Of a stretch of 11,252 bases of DNA, positions 1 to 6,825 are shown piece after piece. The stretch comes from Chloroflexota bacterium (GTDB lineage: Bacteria > Chloroflexota > Limnocylindria > Limnocylindrales > CSP1-4). Each line of letters starts with the position of its first letter. Within the stretch, counting starts at the first letter, position 1. The position numbers and the translations under genes are program-made. The stretch lies in NCBI GenBank assembly GCA_017860675.1, contig JAGDMV010000047.1, forward strand, positions 1 through 11,252, in the 5' to 3' direction. Below the pieces are notes generated by a model, which made no database searches, had not been told where the DNA came from, and was given only the letters and a program-made list of their open reading frames with translations.

Positions 1-234
1 GCGTCCGAGGCGGCCGTCAGCTCACCGGGCACCGGGCTCGTCGCCTGTGCGCTCATCCGTCCCAGTGTCACCGGCGGTGGTGCCTCGGACCGCCAGTCGG
101 TGGTACGTCCGCAGCAGGTACTTCCGGTACCAGGGCGAGCTCGTGCCCGGGACCTCTGGCTGATGGGCGGCCGTCCAGGCCGACCGTAGCGTGGCGGCGT
201 GTCGACGTTCGTGACTGGCGGAGAGACGACGGGA

Positions 235-921
235 ATGTCGCAGCGTGCGCATCGCTGCCGGGGTGGCCGAGCCCGGGTTGTGCTGAGCCTGCTCCCGATT
301 GTCCTCGTCTGGACGGCTGCCTCGGTCGCCGGGGGACTGTCCGCATCTCCGGCGAAGGCCGTGGTCGCTCCGCGTGCGATGCCGGTCGACGCCGCCGCCG
401 ACCGGCCGAAGCCGACCGCGACGCCAGCGGCCACCCCAACTCCCAGGCCGACCGCTGAACCCACGCCCAGGCCGACCCCGAAGCCGACGCCGAAGCCCAC
501 GCCCAGGCCGACCCCGAAGCCGACGCCGAAGCCGACCCCGAAGCCCACGCCCAGGCCGACCCCGAAGCCGACGCCGGCACCAACGATCAGGTCCACCCCT
601 CGGCCGACCGCCTCGGCGCGGCCAGCGGTCGTCCACTCACCGGCCGCGTCGCCGGGGGGCGGGCAGGAACTCCCGGCCGCCACGACCGAGCCATCGCCGC
701 CGATCGCCTCGGGCGAGACCACGCCGGCCGGCCCGCACCCACCTGCTCGCACGGACCTGCCGGGCACCGGCCACCCCCCCGCGGGCGTCCCGTCGGCGCC
801 ACGACCGGCCGACGGAGGTGGGACGACGCTGCTGGCGGGCCTCAGCGTGACCGCGCTGGGGATCTACGCTCTCCGCAGGGTGGCCCGCGCGCATCCGCCG
901 GTCTCAGCCGAGGATCCCTGA
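235..921 (+). CDS. Secreted PTPKP-repeat protein with C-terminal membrane helix
   Basis: I do not recognise a specific family. The preferred start is the ATG at 235, because GGAGAG (220-225) sits 9 nt upstream; a GTG at 199 in the same frame would add 12 residues but has no visible ribosome site. The 228-residue product starts with a basic stretch (RCRGGRAR), a hydrophobic core at about 15-35 and a probable signal-peptidase site after AKA (residue 42). Residues about 58-130 are a low-complexity Pro-Thr-Lys/Arg repeat (PTPKPTPK, PTPRPTPK), a type that usually forms a stiff, extended wall or surface linker. A Pro/Ala/Ser/Thr-rich spacer follows. LPGTG occurs at 175-179, then 17 residues, a hydrophobic helix at 197-213, and RR plus a short tail. 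Topology is therefore an exported linker protein anchored at its C-terminus. Sortase attachment is uncertain because LPXTG normally lies immediately before the helix. There is no globular domain. Confidence 0.72.
   Translation: MSQRAHRCRGGRARVVLSLLPIVLVWTAASVAGGLSASPAKAVVAPRAMPVDAAADRPKPTATPAATPTPRPTAEPTPRPTPKPTPKPTPRPTPKPTPKPTPKPTPRPTPKPTPAPTIRSTPRPTASARPAVVHSPAASPGGGQELPAATTEPSPPIASGETTPAGPHPPARTDLPGTGHPPAGVPSAPRPADGGGTTLLAGLSVTALGIYALRRVARAHPPVSAEDP
460..577 (+). repeat. Tandem 12-bp / 36-bp coding repeat (PTPR-PTPK-PTPK)
   Basis: Within the secreted protein gene, 12-bp units encoding Pro-Thr-Pro-Lys or Pro-Thr-Pro-Arg are organised into a 36-bp higher-order unit. Two units are identical by eye (460-495 and 496-531), then a single extra 12-bp unit (532-543), then a third, nearly complete 36-bp copy (544-577). 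Near-identical copies suggest recent expansion by slippage or unequal recombination, so copy number probably varies between strains. Confidence 0.85.
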
Positions 922-946
922 CGCGCGGCGGTTCGGCGAGCCGGGC

Positions 947-2260
947 CTACCCGGGCCGATGCGATGGGCTCCGGTGCCGGTGACGCCCGGGCGAGAACCC
1001 CGTGTGGAGGCGGTCCGACTTGTGCCGGTGGGCCGGGTTGGGTGATCGGCCGCCCTCGGCCGGACCCCGTCCGGATCCGCCCAGGCCACGGATCGGCCGC
1101 GGCTCGGCGTTCCGGTCCGGCTCGAACCCGTCTTCCACCTGCCAGGGGATCGCCCGCCGGAGGAGGCCCTGTATCCCCCGCAGCAGATCGACCTCGTCGA
1201 CGCAGGCAAACGAGATCGCAAGCCCGGCCAATCCGGCCCGCCCGGTCCTGCCCACCCGGTGGACGTAGTCCTCGGGCTTCAGTGGCAGCTCGAAGTTGAC
1301 GACGAGCGGTAGCTCCTCGATGTCGAGCCCCCGCGAGGCGACGTCGGTGGCGACGAGGATGTCGATCGATCCGGCCTTGAAGTCGGCCAGGGCCCGGGTC
1401 CGGTCGACCTGCGTCCGGTCGGAGTGGATGGCGACCGCCCGGAAGCCGTCGCGGTCGAGATCGGCCGCCAGCCGGGACGCGGCCACCTTCGTCCGGGTGA
1501 AGACGAGGACCTGGCGGAAGTCGTGGCGCCGCACGAGGTGCTCGAAGAGGGCCAGCTTCCGCTCTCGATCGACGGGGTAGAGAACCTCCCGGACGGCCTC
1601 GGCGGGCCGGTTGGGCGGAGCCACCTCGACCGTTGCCGGCGCGTGCATGAACGCCGTCGCGAGGCGCCTGACCTCGTCATCGAGCGTGGCCGAGAAGAGC
1701 AGCGTCTGGCGGCGGGGCGGCAGCAAGGCCATGATCCGATCGATGTCGGGCAGGAAGCCCATGTCGAGCATCCGGTCGGCCTCGTCGAGCACGAGCAACT
1801 CGACCCGGCTCAGGCTCACCGCCCGCTGGCCGACGAGATCGAGCAGCCGCCCGGGCGTCGCCACGAGGATCTCGACGCCGCGGAGCAGCTCTTTCACCTG
1901 CGGCCCGACGGGCACCCCGCCGTGGACGACCGCGCTGCGGAGCGCGAGGTGGCGGCCGTATGCGGTTGTCATCGCCCCCACCTGCATCGCCAGCTCGCGG
2001 GTCGGCGTCAGGACGAGCGCCCGGACGGGATGCCGGGCAGGGGAGTAGGAGGCGTTCGAGCCCGCCCGCAGCCGCTCGAGGATCGGGAGGACGAAGGCGG
2101 CGGTCTTGCCGGTCCCGGTCTGGGCCGCGGCGAGCACATCCCGGCCTGCCAGCACGAGCGGGATCGCCTGGGCCTGGATGGGGGTCGGGTTTGCGTAGCC
2201 TTCATCGGCCACGGCACGCAGAAGCTCGGGGGGGAGCCCGAGCGAATCAAATGATGTCAC
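947..2260 (-). CDS. DEAD-box ATP-dependent RNA helicase, RhlE-like
   Basis: This is an ATP-dependent RNA-unwinding enzyme of helicase superfamily 2, cytoplasmic, typically acting in ribosome assembly, mRNA turnover or cold adaptation. All core motifs are visible in the 437-residue product: Q motif (F4, PTPIQ 25-29), motif I AQTGTGKT (46-53), Ia PTREL (86-90), Ib TPGR (135-138), II DEAD (159-162), III SAT (190-192), IV VLVFTRTK (251-258), V ATDVASRGLD (304-313) and VI HRVGRTGRAG (334-343). The tail after about 385 is Gly/Arg/His-rich and basic, a typical RNA-tethering tail. The start is set at GTG 2260 because conserved RhlE residues (SFDSLGL) begin right after it. The reading frame stays open upstream only through the divergent ppk2 region. 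GGAGG abuts the GTG, so no normally spaced ribosome site exists (see the entries at 2257 and 2268). It converges with the repeat protein gene, with 25 bp between stops. Confidence 0.95.
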   Translation of the reverse strand: MTSFDSLGLPPELLRAVADEGYANPTPIQAQAIPLVLAGRDVLAAAQTGTGKTAAFVLPILERLRAGSNASYSPARHPVRALVLTPTRELAMQVGAMTTAYGRHLALRSAVVHGGVPVGPQVKELLRGVEILVATPGRLLDLVGQRAVSLSRVELLVLDEADRMLDMGFLPDIDRIMALLPPRRQTLLFSATLDDEVRRLATAFMHAPATVEVAPPNRPAEAVREVLYPVDRERKLALFEHLVRRHDFRQVLVFTRTKVAASRLAADLDRDGFRAVAIHSDRTQVDRTRALADFKAGSIDILVATDVASRGLDIEELPLVVNFELPLKPEDYVHRVGRTGRAGLAGLAISFACVDEVDLLRGIQGLLRRAIPWQVEDGFEPDRNAEPRPIRGLGGSGRGPAEGGRSPNPAHRHKSDRLHTGFSPGRHRHRSPSHRPG

Positions 2261-2264
2261 CTCC
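2257..2264 (-). promoter_or_regulatory. Shine-Dalgarno-like GGAGGTGA overlapping the helicase GTG start
   Basis: Read on the minus strand, GGAGGTGA is an excellent anti-16S match, but the GTG within it is itself the only plausible helicase start. No start codon in the helicase frame lies 5-10 nt downstream. The correctly spaced codons are ATT (followed at once by TGA) and a TTG in a shadow frame. The match may be coincidental, with the message leaderless or near-leaderless. Confidence 0.4.
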
Positions 2265-2267
2265 GTG

Positions 2268-2278
2268 CAGCATAATCG
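2268..2278. promoter_or_regulatory. Candidate bidirectional promoter -10 region (helicase / ppk2)
   Basis: The only AT-rich patch in the 70-bp divergent gap is CATAATCG (2271-2278). On the plus strand CATAAT matches the -10 consensus at five of six positions and would start ppk2 mRNA near 2283, giving a leader of about 48 nt. On the minus strand the overlapping GATTAT (2277-2272) or TATGCT (2273-2268) would start the helicase mRNA about 0-5 nt before its GTG at 2260. No good -35 box was found for either strand. This is inference from hexamer similarity only. Confidence 0.3.
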
Positions 2279-2330
2279 AGCCGGCGTTCCAGGGGGCCGC
2301 AAGGCCGCCCGACCGGTGAGGAGATGACCG

Positions 2331-3263
2331 ATGGCAAGGCAGAAGAGCGACGGCCAACCGCCCCGCGAACCCGCCCGGCCGGCCGTGCGCCACGGCCGGA
2401 ACCTCCGGCCGGAGCGGGCCCACCTGCGGATCCCGGCAACCGCGCTCGACGCCACGCCGGCCGAGCCGCTGCCGGAGCCTGCGCCGCGGCGCCTCGGCAA
2501 GAAGGAGTACGAGGACGAGCTGCGCCGGCTCTACATCGAGCTGGTGAAGTGGCAGGAATGGATCAAGGCGCAGGGCCTGAAGCTCGTCGTTCTCTTCGAA
2601 GGGCGCGACGCGGCCGGCAAGGGCGGCGCGATCAAGCGGATCACCGAGCCGCTGCAGCCTCGCTACTCCCGTGTCGTCGCCCTGCCGGCGCCGACCGAGC
2701 GCGAGCGGACCCAGTGGTACTTCCAGCGCTACATCGCTCACCTGCCGGCCGCCGGCGAGGTCGTCCTCTTCGACCGCAGCTGGTACAACCGGGCCGGGGT
2801 CGAGCGGGTGATGGGCTTCTGCACCGAGGACGAGTACCAGGAGTTCCTTCGGTCCTGCCCAGAGTTCGAGCGGATGCTCGTCCGCTCGGGGATCATCCTC
2901 GTGAAGTACTGGTTCAGCGTCAGCGACGAGGAGCAGGAGCGGCGCTTCCAGGACCGTCTCGCCGACCCGACGAAGCGCTGGAAGCTGTCGCCGATGGACG
3001 TCCAGAGCCGGGCCCGCTGGATGGACTACAGCAAGGCGAAGGACGAGATGTTTGCCCACACGGACATCAAGCAGGCGCCGTGGTGGGTGGTCCGCTCCGA
3101 CGACAAGAAGCGAGCCCGCCTGAACGTCATCAGCCACCTCCTCTCGCTCGTGCCCTACGAGGACCTCACCCCCGAGCCGATCATCCTGCCCGTGCGCCAG
3201 AAGGAGACCGGCTACGTGCGGCCGCCGATGGAGGATCAGACATTCATTCCCGAGCGGTACTGA
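2331..3263 (+). CDS. ppk2: Polyphosphate kinase 2, single-domain (class I-like)
   Basis: PPK2 transfers phosphate between inorganic polyphosphate and nucleotides; single-domain class I enzymes mainly make ATP or GTP from the diphosphates at the expense of polyphosphate. The 310-residue protein has a Pro/Arg-rich, probably disordered N-terminus (1-55), then the PPK2 P-loop fold: Walker A GRDAAGKGG (91-99), Walker B LFDRSWYNRA (146-155) and the lid region RWKLSP (216-221) followed by ARWMDYSKAKDEM (228-240). The C-terminal NVISHLL and LPPRQK-like segments (VRQK at 288-291) fit the family. The start is ATG 2331, with AGGAG at 2319-2323, 7 nt upstream. A second ATG at 2324 opens a shadow frame and lies directly against the ribosome site. 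The helicase gene is divergent, and a membrane protein gene follows 108 bp downstream. Family assignment is firm; nucleotide preference is not visible. Confidence 0.96.
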   Translation: MARQKSDGQPPREPARPAVRHGRNLRPERAHLRIPATALDATPAEPLPEPAPRRLGKKEYEDELRRLYIELVKWQEWIKAQGLKLVVLFEGRDAAGKGGAIKRITEPLQPRYSRVVALPAPTERERTQWYFQRYIAHLPAAGEVVLFDRSWYNRAGVERVMGFCTEDEYQEFLRSCPEFERMLVRSGIILVKYWFSVSDEEQERRFQDRLADPTKRWKLSPMDVQSRARWMDYSKAKDEMFAHTDIKQAPWWVVRSDDKKRARLNVISHLLSLVPYEDLTPEPIILPVRQKETGYVRPPMEDQTFIPERY

Positions 3264-3371
3264 GGCCGGCCCGCTGACCGTTCGTCGTCACCTCCCGGCC
3301 CGGCTCGCGGACGGCGTCCTTCCGGCGCCGGCCCTCGAGGCCACCCGCCCGCCCGGCTCCGGTCGCGGCCG

Positions 3372-3794
3372 GTGAGCGAGCCGGAGCCCGGCCTGCAGCC
3401 CGAGCCGTCCGCGGCCCTCACGGCCTGCGGCCGGCTGATCGGGGCGGTCGGCATTGTCATCGTGGTCGTGCTCCTGCCGGCCACCTTCCTGGTCGTCGCC
3501 GGGACGCTCGACCTGATCGACTCGCCGGGCTGGGCCGGCGACAACACCTCGACCTTCGCCTTCTTCCTGCTGGTTGTCCCGGTGGGGCTCGCCCTGGCCG
3601 CCATCCACTTCATCGTCGGCGGCCTGATGATCGCCCGGCGCCTGTGGCCGCTGGTCGCCACGGTGCTCCTGGCGGCGGCGGTGCTGACGGTCTTTCCCAT
3701 CGGGCTGCGGATCGCCTGGCCGTTCCTCAGCCTGACCGGGCTGTACGCCCTGTCGCTGATCCTCGTGCTCCGCCACCTGGACGAGTTCGAGTGA
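3372..3794 (+). CDS. Four-helix integral membrane protein, function unknown
   Basis: The 140-residue product starts with GTG and a short acidic, Pro-rich N-terminus (about 1-18), followed by four hydrophobic helices at about 21-45, 61-87, 91-112 and 114-133. A polar loop (about 46-60, with DSPGWAGDNTS) separates helices 1 and 2, RR (89-90) separates helices 2 and 3, and a short acidic tail (HLDEFE) ends it. No catalytic motif is recognisable and I cannot name a family. No strong ribosome site precedes the GTG; it lies in a GC-only stretch, so the exact start is tentative. Its stop overlaps the start of the deacylase gene (GTGA), so the two are almost certainly co-transcribed and translationally coupled. 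The 108-bp gap to ppk2 shows no obvious promoter or terminator. Confidence 0.8.
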   Translation: MSEPEPGLQPEPSAALTACGRLIGAVGIVIVVVLLPATFLVVAGTLDLIDSPGWAGDNTSTFAFFLLVVPVGLALAAIHFIVGGLMIARRLWPLVATVLLAAAVLTVFPIGLRIAWPFLSLTGLYALSLILVLRHLDEFE

Positions 3795-4300
3795 GCCGGG
3801 GCGAGTCGACCCGGGCGATCGCCGCCGCCCGGGCGGCCGGCGTGGCGGTGACGGTCCACGAGTACGAGCCGCCCGTGGGCGGTGCGGGAGGGCACGACCG
3901 GCGGCCGGCCTGGGGCGCGGACGCGGCCGCCGCCCTCGGTGTGGACCCGCGGCGCGTGTTCAAGACGCTGGTCGCGGCGGTGGACGGCGGGCGGCTCGTC
4001 CTGGGGATCGTGCCGGTGGCCGGCGAGCTCGACCTGCGCGCGCTGGCTGCCGCCGCCGCCGGCCGGCGGGCGGTCATGGCGACGCCCGCCGAGGCTGAGC
4101 GGGCGACCGGCTACGTCACCGGCGGCATCAGCCCCCTCGGGATCCGCCGGCCGCTGCCGGCCGTCCTCGACGAGAGCGCCCGGGACTGGCCCACGGTCCA
4201 CGTCTCGGCCGGCCGGCGCGGGCTCCAGCTGGAGATCGAGCCGGGCGACCTTGTGCGGCTGACGGCCGCCGTCGTCGCCCCGATCGCCCGGACGACGTAG
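3791..4300 (+). CDS. ybaK: YbaK/EbsC-type aminoacyl-tRNA deacylase (Cys-tRNA(Pro) deacylase-like)
   Basis: YbaK proteins hydrolyse mischarged aminoacyl-tRNAs in trans, classically Cys-tRNA(Pro), and act in the cytoplasm. The 169-residue product is close to the usual length and shows the family signature in order: HEYEPP (23-28) after a short helical N-terminus, the AAALG..PRRVFKTLV block (46-61) with conserved Lys58, LGIVPV (71-76) with LDLRALA (80-86), GYVTGGISPLG (107-117), and SAGRRGLQLEI (139-149). The start is GTG 3791, overlapping the stop of the upstream membrane protein gene by 4 nt, with GGACGAG (3779-3785) 5 nt before it. An upstream in-frame start at 3644 would lie entirely inside the membrane protein gene and was rejected. 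Substrate specificity within the YbaK/ProX superfamily is inferred from overall similarity, not proven. Confidence 0.92.
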   Translation: MSRGESTRAIAAARAAGVAVTVHEYEPPVGGAGGHDRRPAWGADAAAALGVDPRRVFKTLVAAVDGGRLVLGIVPVAGELDLRALAAAAAGRRAVMATPAEAERATGYVTGGISPLGIRRPLPAVLDESARDWPTVHVSAGRRGLQLEIEPGDLVRLTAAVVAPIARTT

Positions 4301-4317
4301 GGGAGGCGACCGGGCAC

Positions 4318-4333
4318 CGGCGAGCGATCGCCG
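4318..4333. terminator. Short GC hairpin with GCGA tetraloop between convergent genes
   Basis: CGGCGA (4318-4323), loop GCGA, and TCGCCG (4328-4333) form a perfect 6-bp hairpin capped by a GNRA-class tetraloop. It lies in the 75-bp gap between the convergent ybaK and alcohol dehydrogenase genes. There is no T tract on either side, so terminator function is only suggested by position. Confidence 0.25.
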
Positions 4334-4375
4334 CGCCAGCGGGCGCGCCTCGAGCGGTCGTCGCTACGCCGGTGT

Positions 4376-5377
4376 TCAGCCGCCCGGCACGAGGACTGCC
4401 GCCCCGGCCACCTCTCCCGACGCCAGCCGGGCCAGCGCCAGGTTGCCGGCCTCCAGGGGGTGCACCTCGATCTCGGTGCGGACCGGGATCTCCGCCGCCA
4501 GGGCCAGGAAAGCGCGGGCATCGGCACGGGTGTAGTTGGCCACGCTCCGGATCGAGCGCTCCCACCACAGGTCCTCGTAGGCGAGCTCCGGGACGCGGTC
4601 GAGGTGGATGGCGTTGATGGCCACGGTGCCGCCCCGGTCGAGCGCCCGGAGGGCAGCCACCACCACCGAGCCGGCAGGGGCGAAGGTGATGGCCGCGTCC
4701 AGCGGGGCCGGCGGACGCTCGTCGTAGCCACCCGCCCAGGCTGCCCCGAGGGCCAGCGCCCGGGCTCGCTCGCGCTCGGACCGGGTGGCCACGAACACCT
4801 CGCAGCCCCAGTGGCGGGCCACCTGGATGGCCAGCAGGGCCGACGCGCCGAAGCCGTACAGGCCCAGCCGCCCGCCTGGCCGGATGCCGCTGACGAGCAG
4901 CGAGCGGTAGCCGATCACCCCGCCGCACAGGAGCGGAGCGGCATCGAGGTCGGCGAACCCGTCGGGCAGGCGCAGGGCGAAGTCGGCCCGTATCGCCACC
5001 CGTTCGGCGAAACCGCCGTCGCGATCCCAGCCGGTGAAGCGCGCGTCCGGGCAGAGGTTCTCGCGCCCCGCCGTGCAGGCGCGGCAGGTGCCGCACGCTC
5101 CCGCCAGCCAGCCGATCGCGGCCCGGTCGCCGACCGACCAGCCGGTCACGACCGGCCCGACGGCTTCCACCCGGCCGACGACCTGGTGGCCCGGGATCGT
5201 CGGCAGTCGCCGGGGGGCGAGGTCGCCCTCGCAGATCTGGAGATCGGTGCGGCAGACGGCGCAGGCGGCGACGCGGACCACCAGCTCTCCACGCCCCGGG
5301 ATCGGGTCGGGGACATCGGCCTCGCGGAGCGGGCCTGCCGCGACGGGGGCCGGCCGGCCCAGGACGAGGGCGCGCAC
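4376..5377 (-). CDS. Zinc-dependent alcohol dehydrogenase, adh_fam_2-like
   Basis: Medium-chain (MDR) zinc alcohol/aldehyde oxidoreductase, cytoplasmic, using NAD(P)H. The 333-residue product has full family length. Catalytic zinc ligands are C42 (in ACAVCRTDL), H64 (in PGHQVVG) and probably C151. Structural zinc ligands are C95, C98, C101 and C109 (CGTCRACTAGRENLC). The Rossmann nucleotide-binding motif is GLYGFGASA (172-180), a form I associate with the adh_fam_2 subgroup. The position after H64 is Gln, where classical zinc ADHs have Glu (GHE); this may be normal for the subgroup. The start is GTG 5377 with a weak upstream GGGG as ribosome site. It lies 16 bp downstream of the six-helix toast-rack gene on the same strand, so the pair is probably one transcript. 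The physiological substrate cannot be read from sequence. Confidence 0.93.
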   Translation of the reverse strand: MRALVLGRPAPVAAGPLREADVPDPIPGRGELVVRVAACAVCRTDLQICEGDLAPRRLPTIPGHQVVGRVEAVGPVVTGWSVGDRAAIGWLAGACGTCRACTAGRENLCPDARFTGWDRDGGFAERVAIRADFALRLPDGFADLDAAPLLCGGVIGYRSLLVSGIRPGGRLGLYGFGASALLAIQVARHWGCEVFVATRSERERARALALGAAWAGGYDERPPAPLDAAITFAPAGSVVVAALRALDRGGTVAINAIHLDRVPELAYEDLWWERSIRSVANYTRADARAFLALAAEIPVRTEIEVHPLEAGNLALARLASGEVAGAAVLVPGG

Positions 5378-5393
5378 CAGGCTGCCCCGCCGA

Positions 5394-6668
5394 TCAGCCG
5401 ACGGAGACGGAGCCCAGCCCGCCCCGGAGCTCGAGCTCCACCCGGTCGGTGGCCGTGTCTGCGCCAGCCGATGCCCACAGCCCGGGCGCCTGGCGGGGGA
5501 ACCTCGCCTCGTCGACCGCGACGCTGCCCAGGGCCATGTTCGAGCGGATCCGGGCCGCCACGCCCGGCGCGATGGCGAACGAGAGGCTGGCCGCCCCGCC
5601 CTCCGCGTCGACCCGGGTCAGCCCGGCGCGCGGGAGCAGCACCCTGACCTGGGCGGCGCCGGAGCGGATCCGGAGCTCCGGCACCCGCAGTGCGCCGAGG
5701 TCGGCGATGACGTCGGCTGCCCCGATCTCGAGCGCCAGCCGGACCGGGATCTCGGTCGCGAGCCCGACATCCCAGTCGAACGGGGCCCGGTCGAAGCGCA
5801 GATCCCAGCGGTTGGGAGGCGACAGCCGGACGTGGCCGGCGCCCTTCTGCTGGACGATCACGCCGCCGCCGTACTCGCCGTCGACGAGGCGTCCCGCCAC
5901 GGCCTGCCCGACCTCCAGCCGGCCTGCCCCGAACGACACCTCCACCGTCGCCTCGGCGACGCCGGCATCGAGGGGCAGGTCGAGCGTCTCGAACCTGGCA
6001 CCAGGCCCGCCCGCCACCGCGCCCTGACGCCCGGCGGGGCCCGCGCCGCTTGTCCGGGCCCCGGCCATCCCGGCTGAGCCCGCGGTGAACGCGGCGCCGC
6101 TCGACGGGCCACCATGCCCGGGACGAGCCGCCCCGGCGCCGCGCGGCCGGAGCGCGACCAGGATCAGCAGCGCACCCAGGCCGACGAGGCAGGCCGGCAC
6201 GATCAGGTCCGCGACCGGGCCGCTGAGGTCGTTGAGCCCGATGACGCCCTCGAAGAAGGCGAAGCCGAGGCCGAAGATGACGAGGCCGGCGACCATCGCT
6301 CCGAAGCCGCCCCGTGCCATCTCGTGATCGCGCGTCCACAGGCCGTACAGCAGCAGCCCGGCGCCGACGGCGCCCGGGGCGACCAGGGCCCAGGCATACG
6401 CCCAGCTCGCCCACGTGTCGGTCACCTCCTGGATCGCGAGGATCACCCCGACGGCGGTGACGACCGACCCGGCGACCGCCAGCCCGGCGCCGGCGGATCC
6501 CCTGACGACGAAGGCGAGCACGAAGATCACCAGCCCGGGCCCGATGATCCAGGCCGGCCAGCCGATGTCGATCTCGACCGTCCAGCCGAGGAGGAGCCCA
6601 GCGCCAACCAGGATCAGCGCGAGCCCGAGCACAATCGCCAGGCGATGCGGGGCCTGCTCAGAGAGCAC
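5394..6668 (-). CDS. Six-helix membrane protein with C-terminal toast-rack/LiaF-like beta domain
   Basis: The 424-residue product starts at GTG 6668, with GGAGG 6 nt upstream; a longer frame to 6869 runs into the divergent neighbour. It has about six hydrophobic segments (9-29, 39-56, 62-79, 92-110, 121-139, 153-173) resembling LiaI/LiaF-type membrane regions. A Gly/Ala-rich flexible linker follows (174-224), then a soluble all-beta domain (225-424). That domain carries the recurrent pattern of DUF4097/DUF2154 ('toast-rack') proteins: IPVRLALEIGAADVIADL (307-324), LRIRSGAAQVRVLLP (332-346), a repeated EGGAASLSFAI segment and a terminal GGLGSVSV. In Firmicutes, LiaF relatives modulate envelope-stress two-component systems; no kinase or regulator gene is adjacent here, so that role is only an analogy. 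The alcohol dehydrogenase gene follows after 16 bp. Confidence 0.82.
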   Translation of the reverse strand: MLSEQAPHRLAIVLGLALILVGAGLLLGWTVEIDIGWPAWIIGPGLVIFVLAFVVRGSAGAGLAVAGSVVTAVGVILAIQEVTDTWASWAYAWALVAPGAVGAGLLLYGLWTRDHEMARGGFGAMVAGLVIFGLGFAFFEGVIGLNDLSGPVADLIVPACLVGLGALLILVALRPRGAGAARPGHGGPSSGAAFTAGSAGMAGARTSGAGPAGRQGAVAGGPGARFETLDLPLDAGVAEATVEVSFGAGRLEVGQAVAGRLVDGEYGGGVIVQQKGAGHVRLSPPNRWDLRFDRAPFDWDVGLATEIPVRLALEIGAADVIADLGALRVPELRIRSGAAQVRVLLPRAGLTRVDAEGGAASLSFAIAPGVAARIRSNMALGSVAVDEARFPRQAPGLWASAGADTATDRVELELRGGLGSVSVG

Positions 6669-6825
6669 CGACGTCCTCCGCTCTGTTGGCGAGCCTGGAT
6701 GCTGCGCCGAGTCTAGGACGCGATCCGGGCGTCGCGCTACCCTCACCGCCGAGGACGCCGCCCCGGCCGGCCGACAGCGATCCATCCTGGCAGCGCGGCC
6801 CGCGGCTCGACGGAGGAATACGACC

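Noticed and set aside
1..56. Possible N-terminus of a divergent minus-strand gene starting at ATG 56 (MSAQATSPVPGELTAASD)
   Set aside because: Only 18 codons are visible, with a weak ribosome site; too little to call a gene.
460..577. CRISPR-like direct repeats
   Set aside because: The repeats are contiguous, in frame and low-complexity, with no unique spacers and no cas genes nearby.
941..954. 5-bp hairpin CCGGG-CCTA-CCCGG between the first two convergent genes
   Set aside because: Very short, overlaps the helicase stop codon, and such stems are expected by chance at this GC content.
2228..2234. Seven-G homopolymer near the helicase start as a sequencing frameshift
   Set aside because: Conserved RhlE residues continue in the same frame on both sides of it, so no indel is needed.
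1424..2254. 276-codon plus-strand frame opposite the helicase
   Set aside because: Antisense shadow of a clear DEAD-box gene.
2247..3137. Long minus-strand frame (296 codons) opposite ppk2
   Set aside because: Lies antisense to an unmistakable PPK2, has no family motif, and results from GC-rich third positions.
2324..3277. Overlapping plus-strand frame starting at ATG 2324 next to the ppk2 ribosome site
   Set aside because: Arg/Ala/Gly-rich shadow of ppk2 without any motif; ATG is too close to AGGAG.
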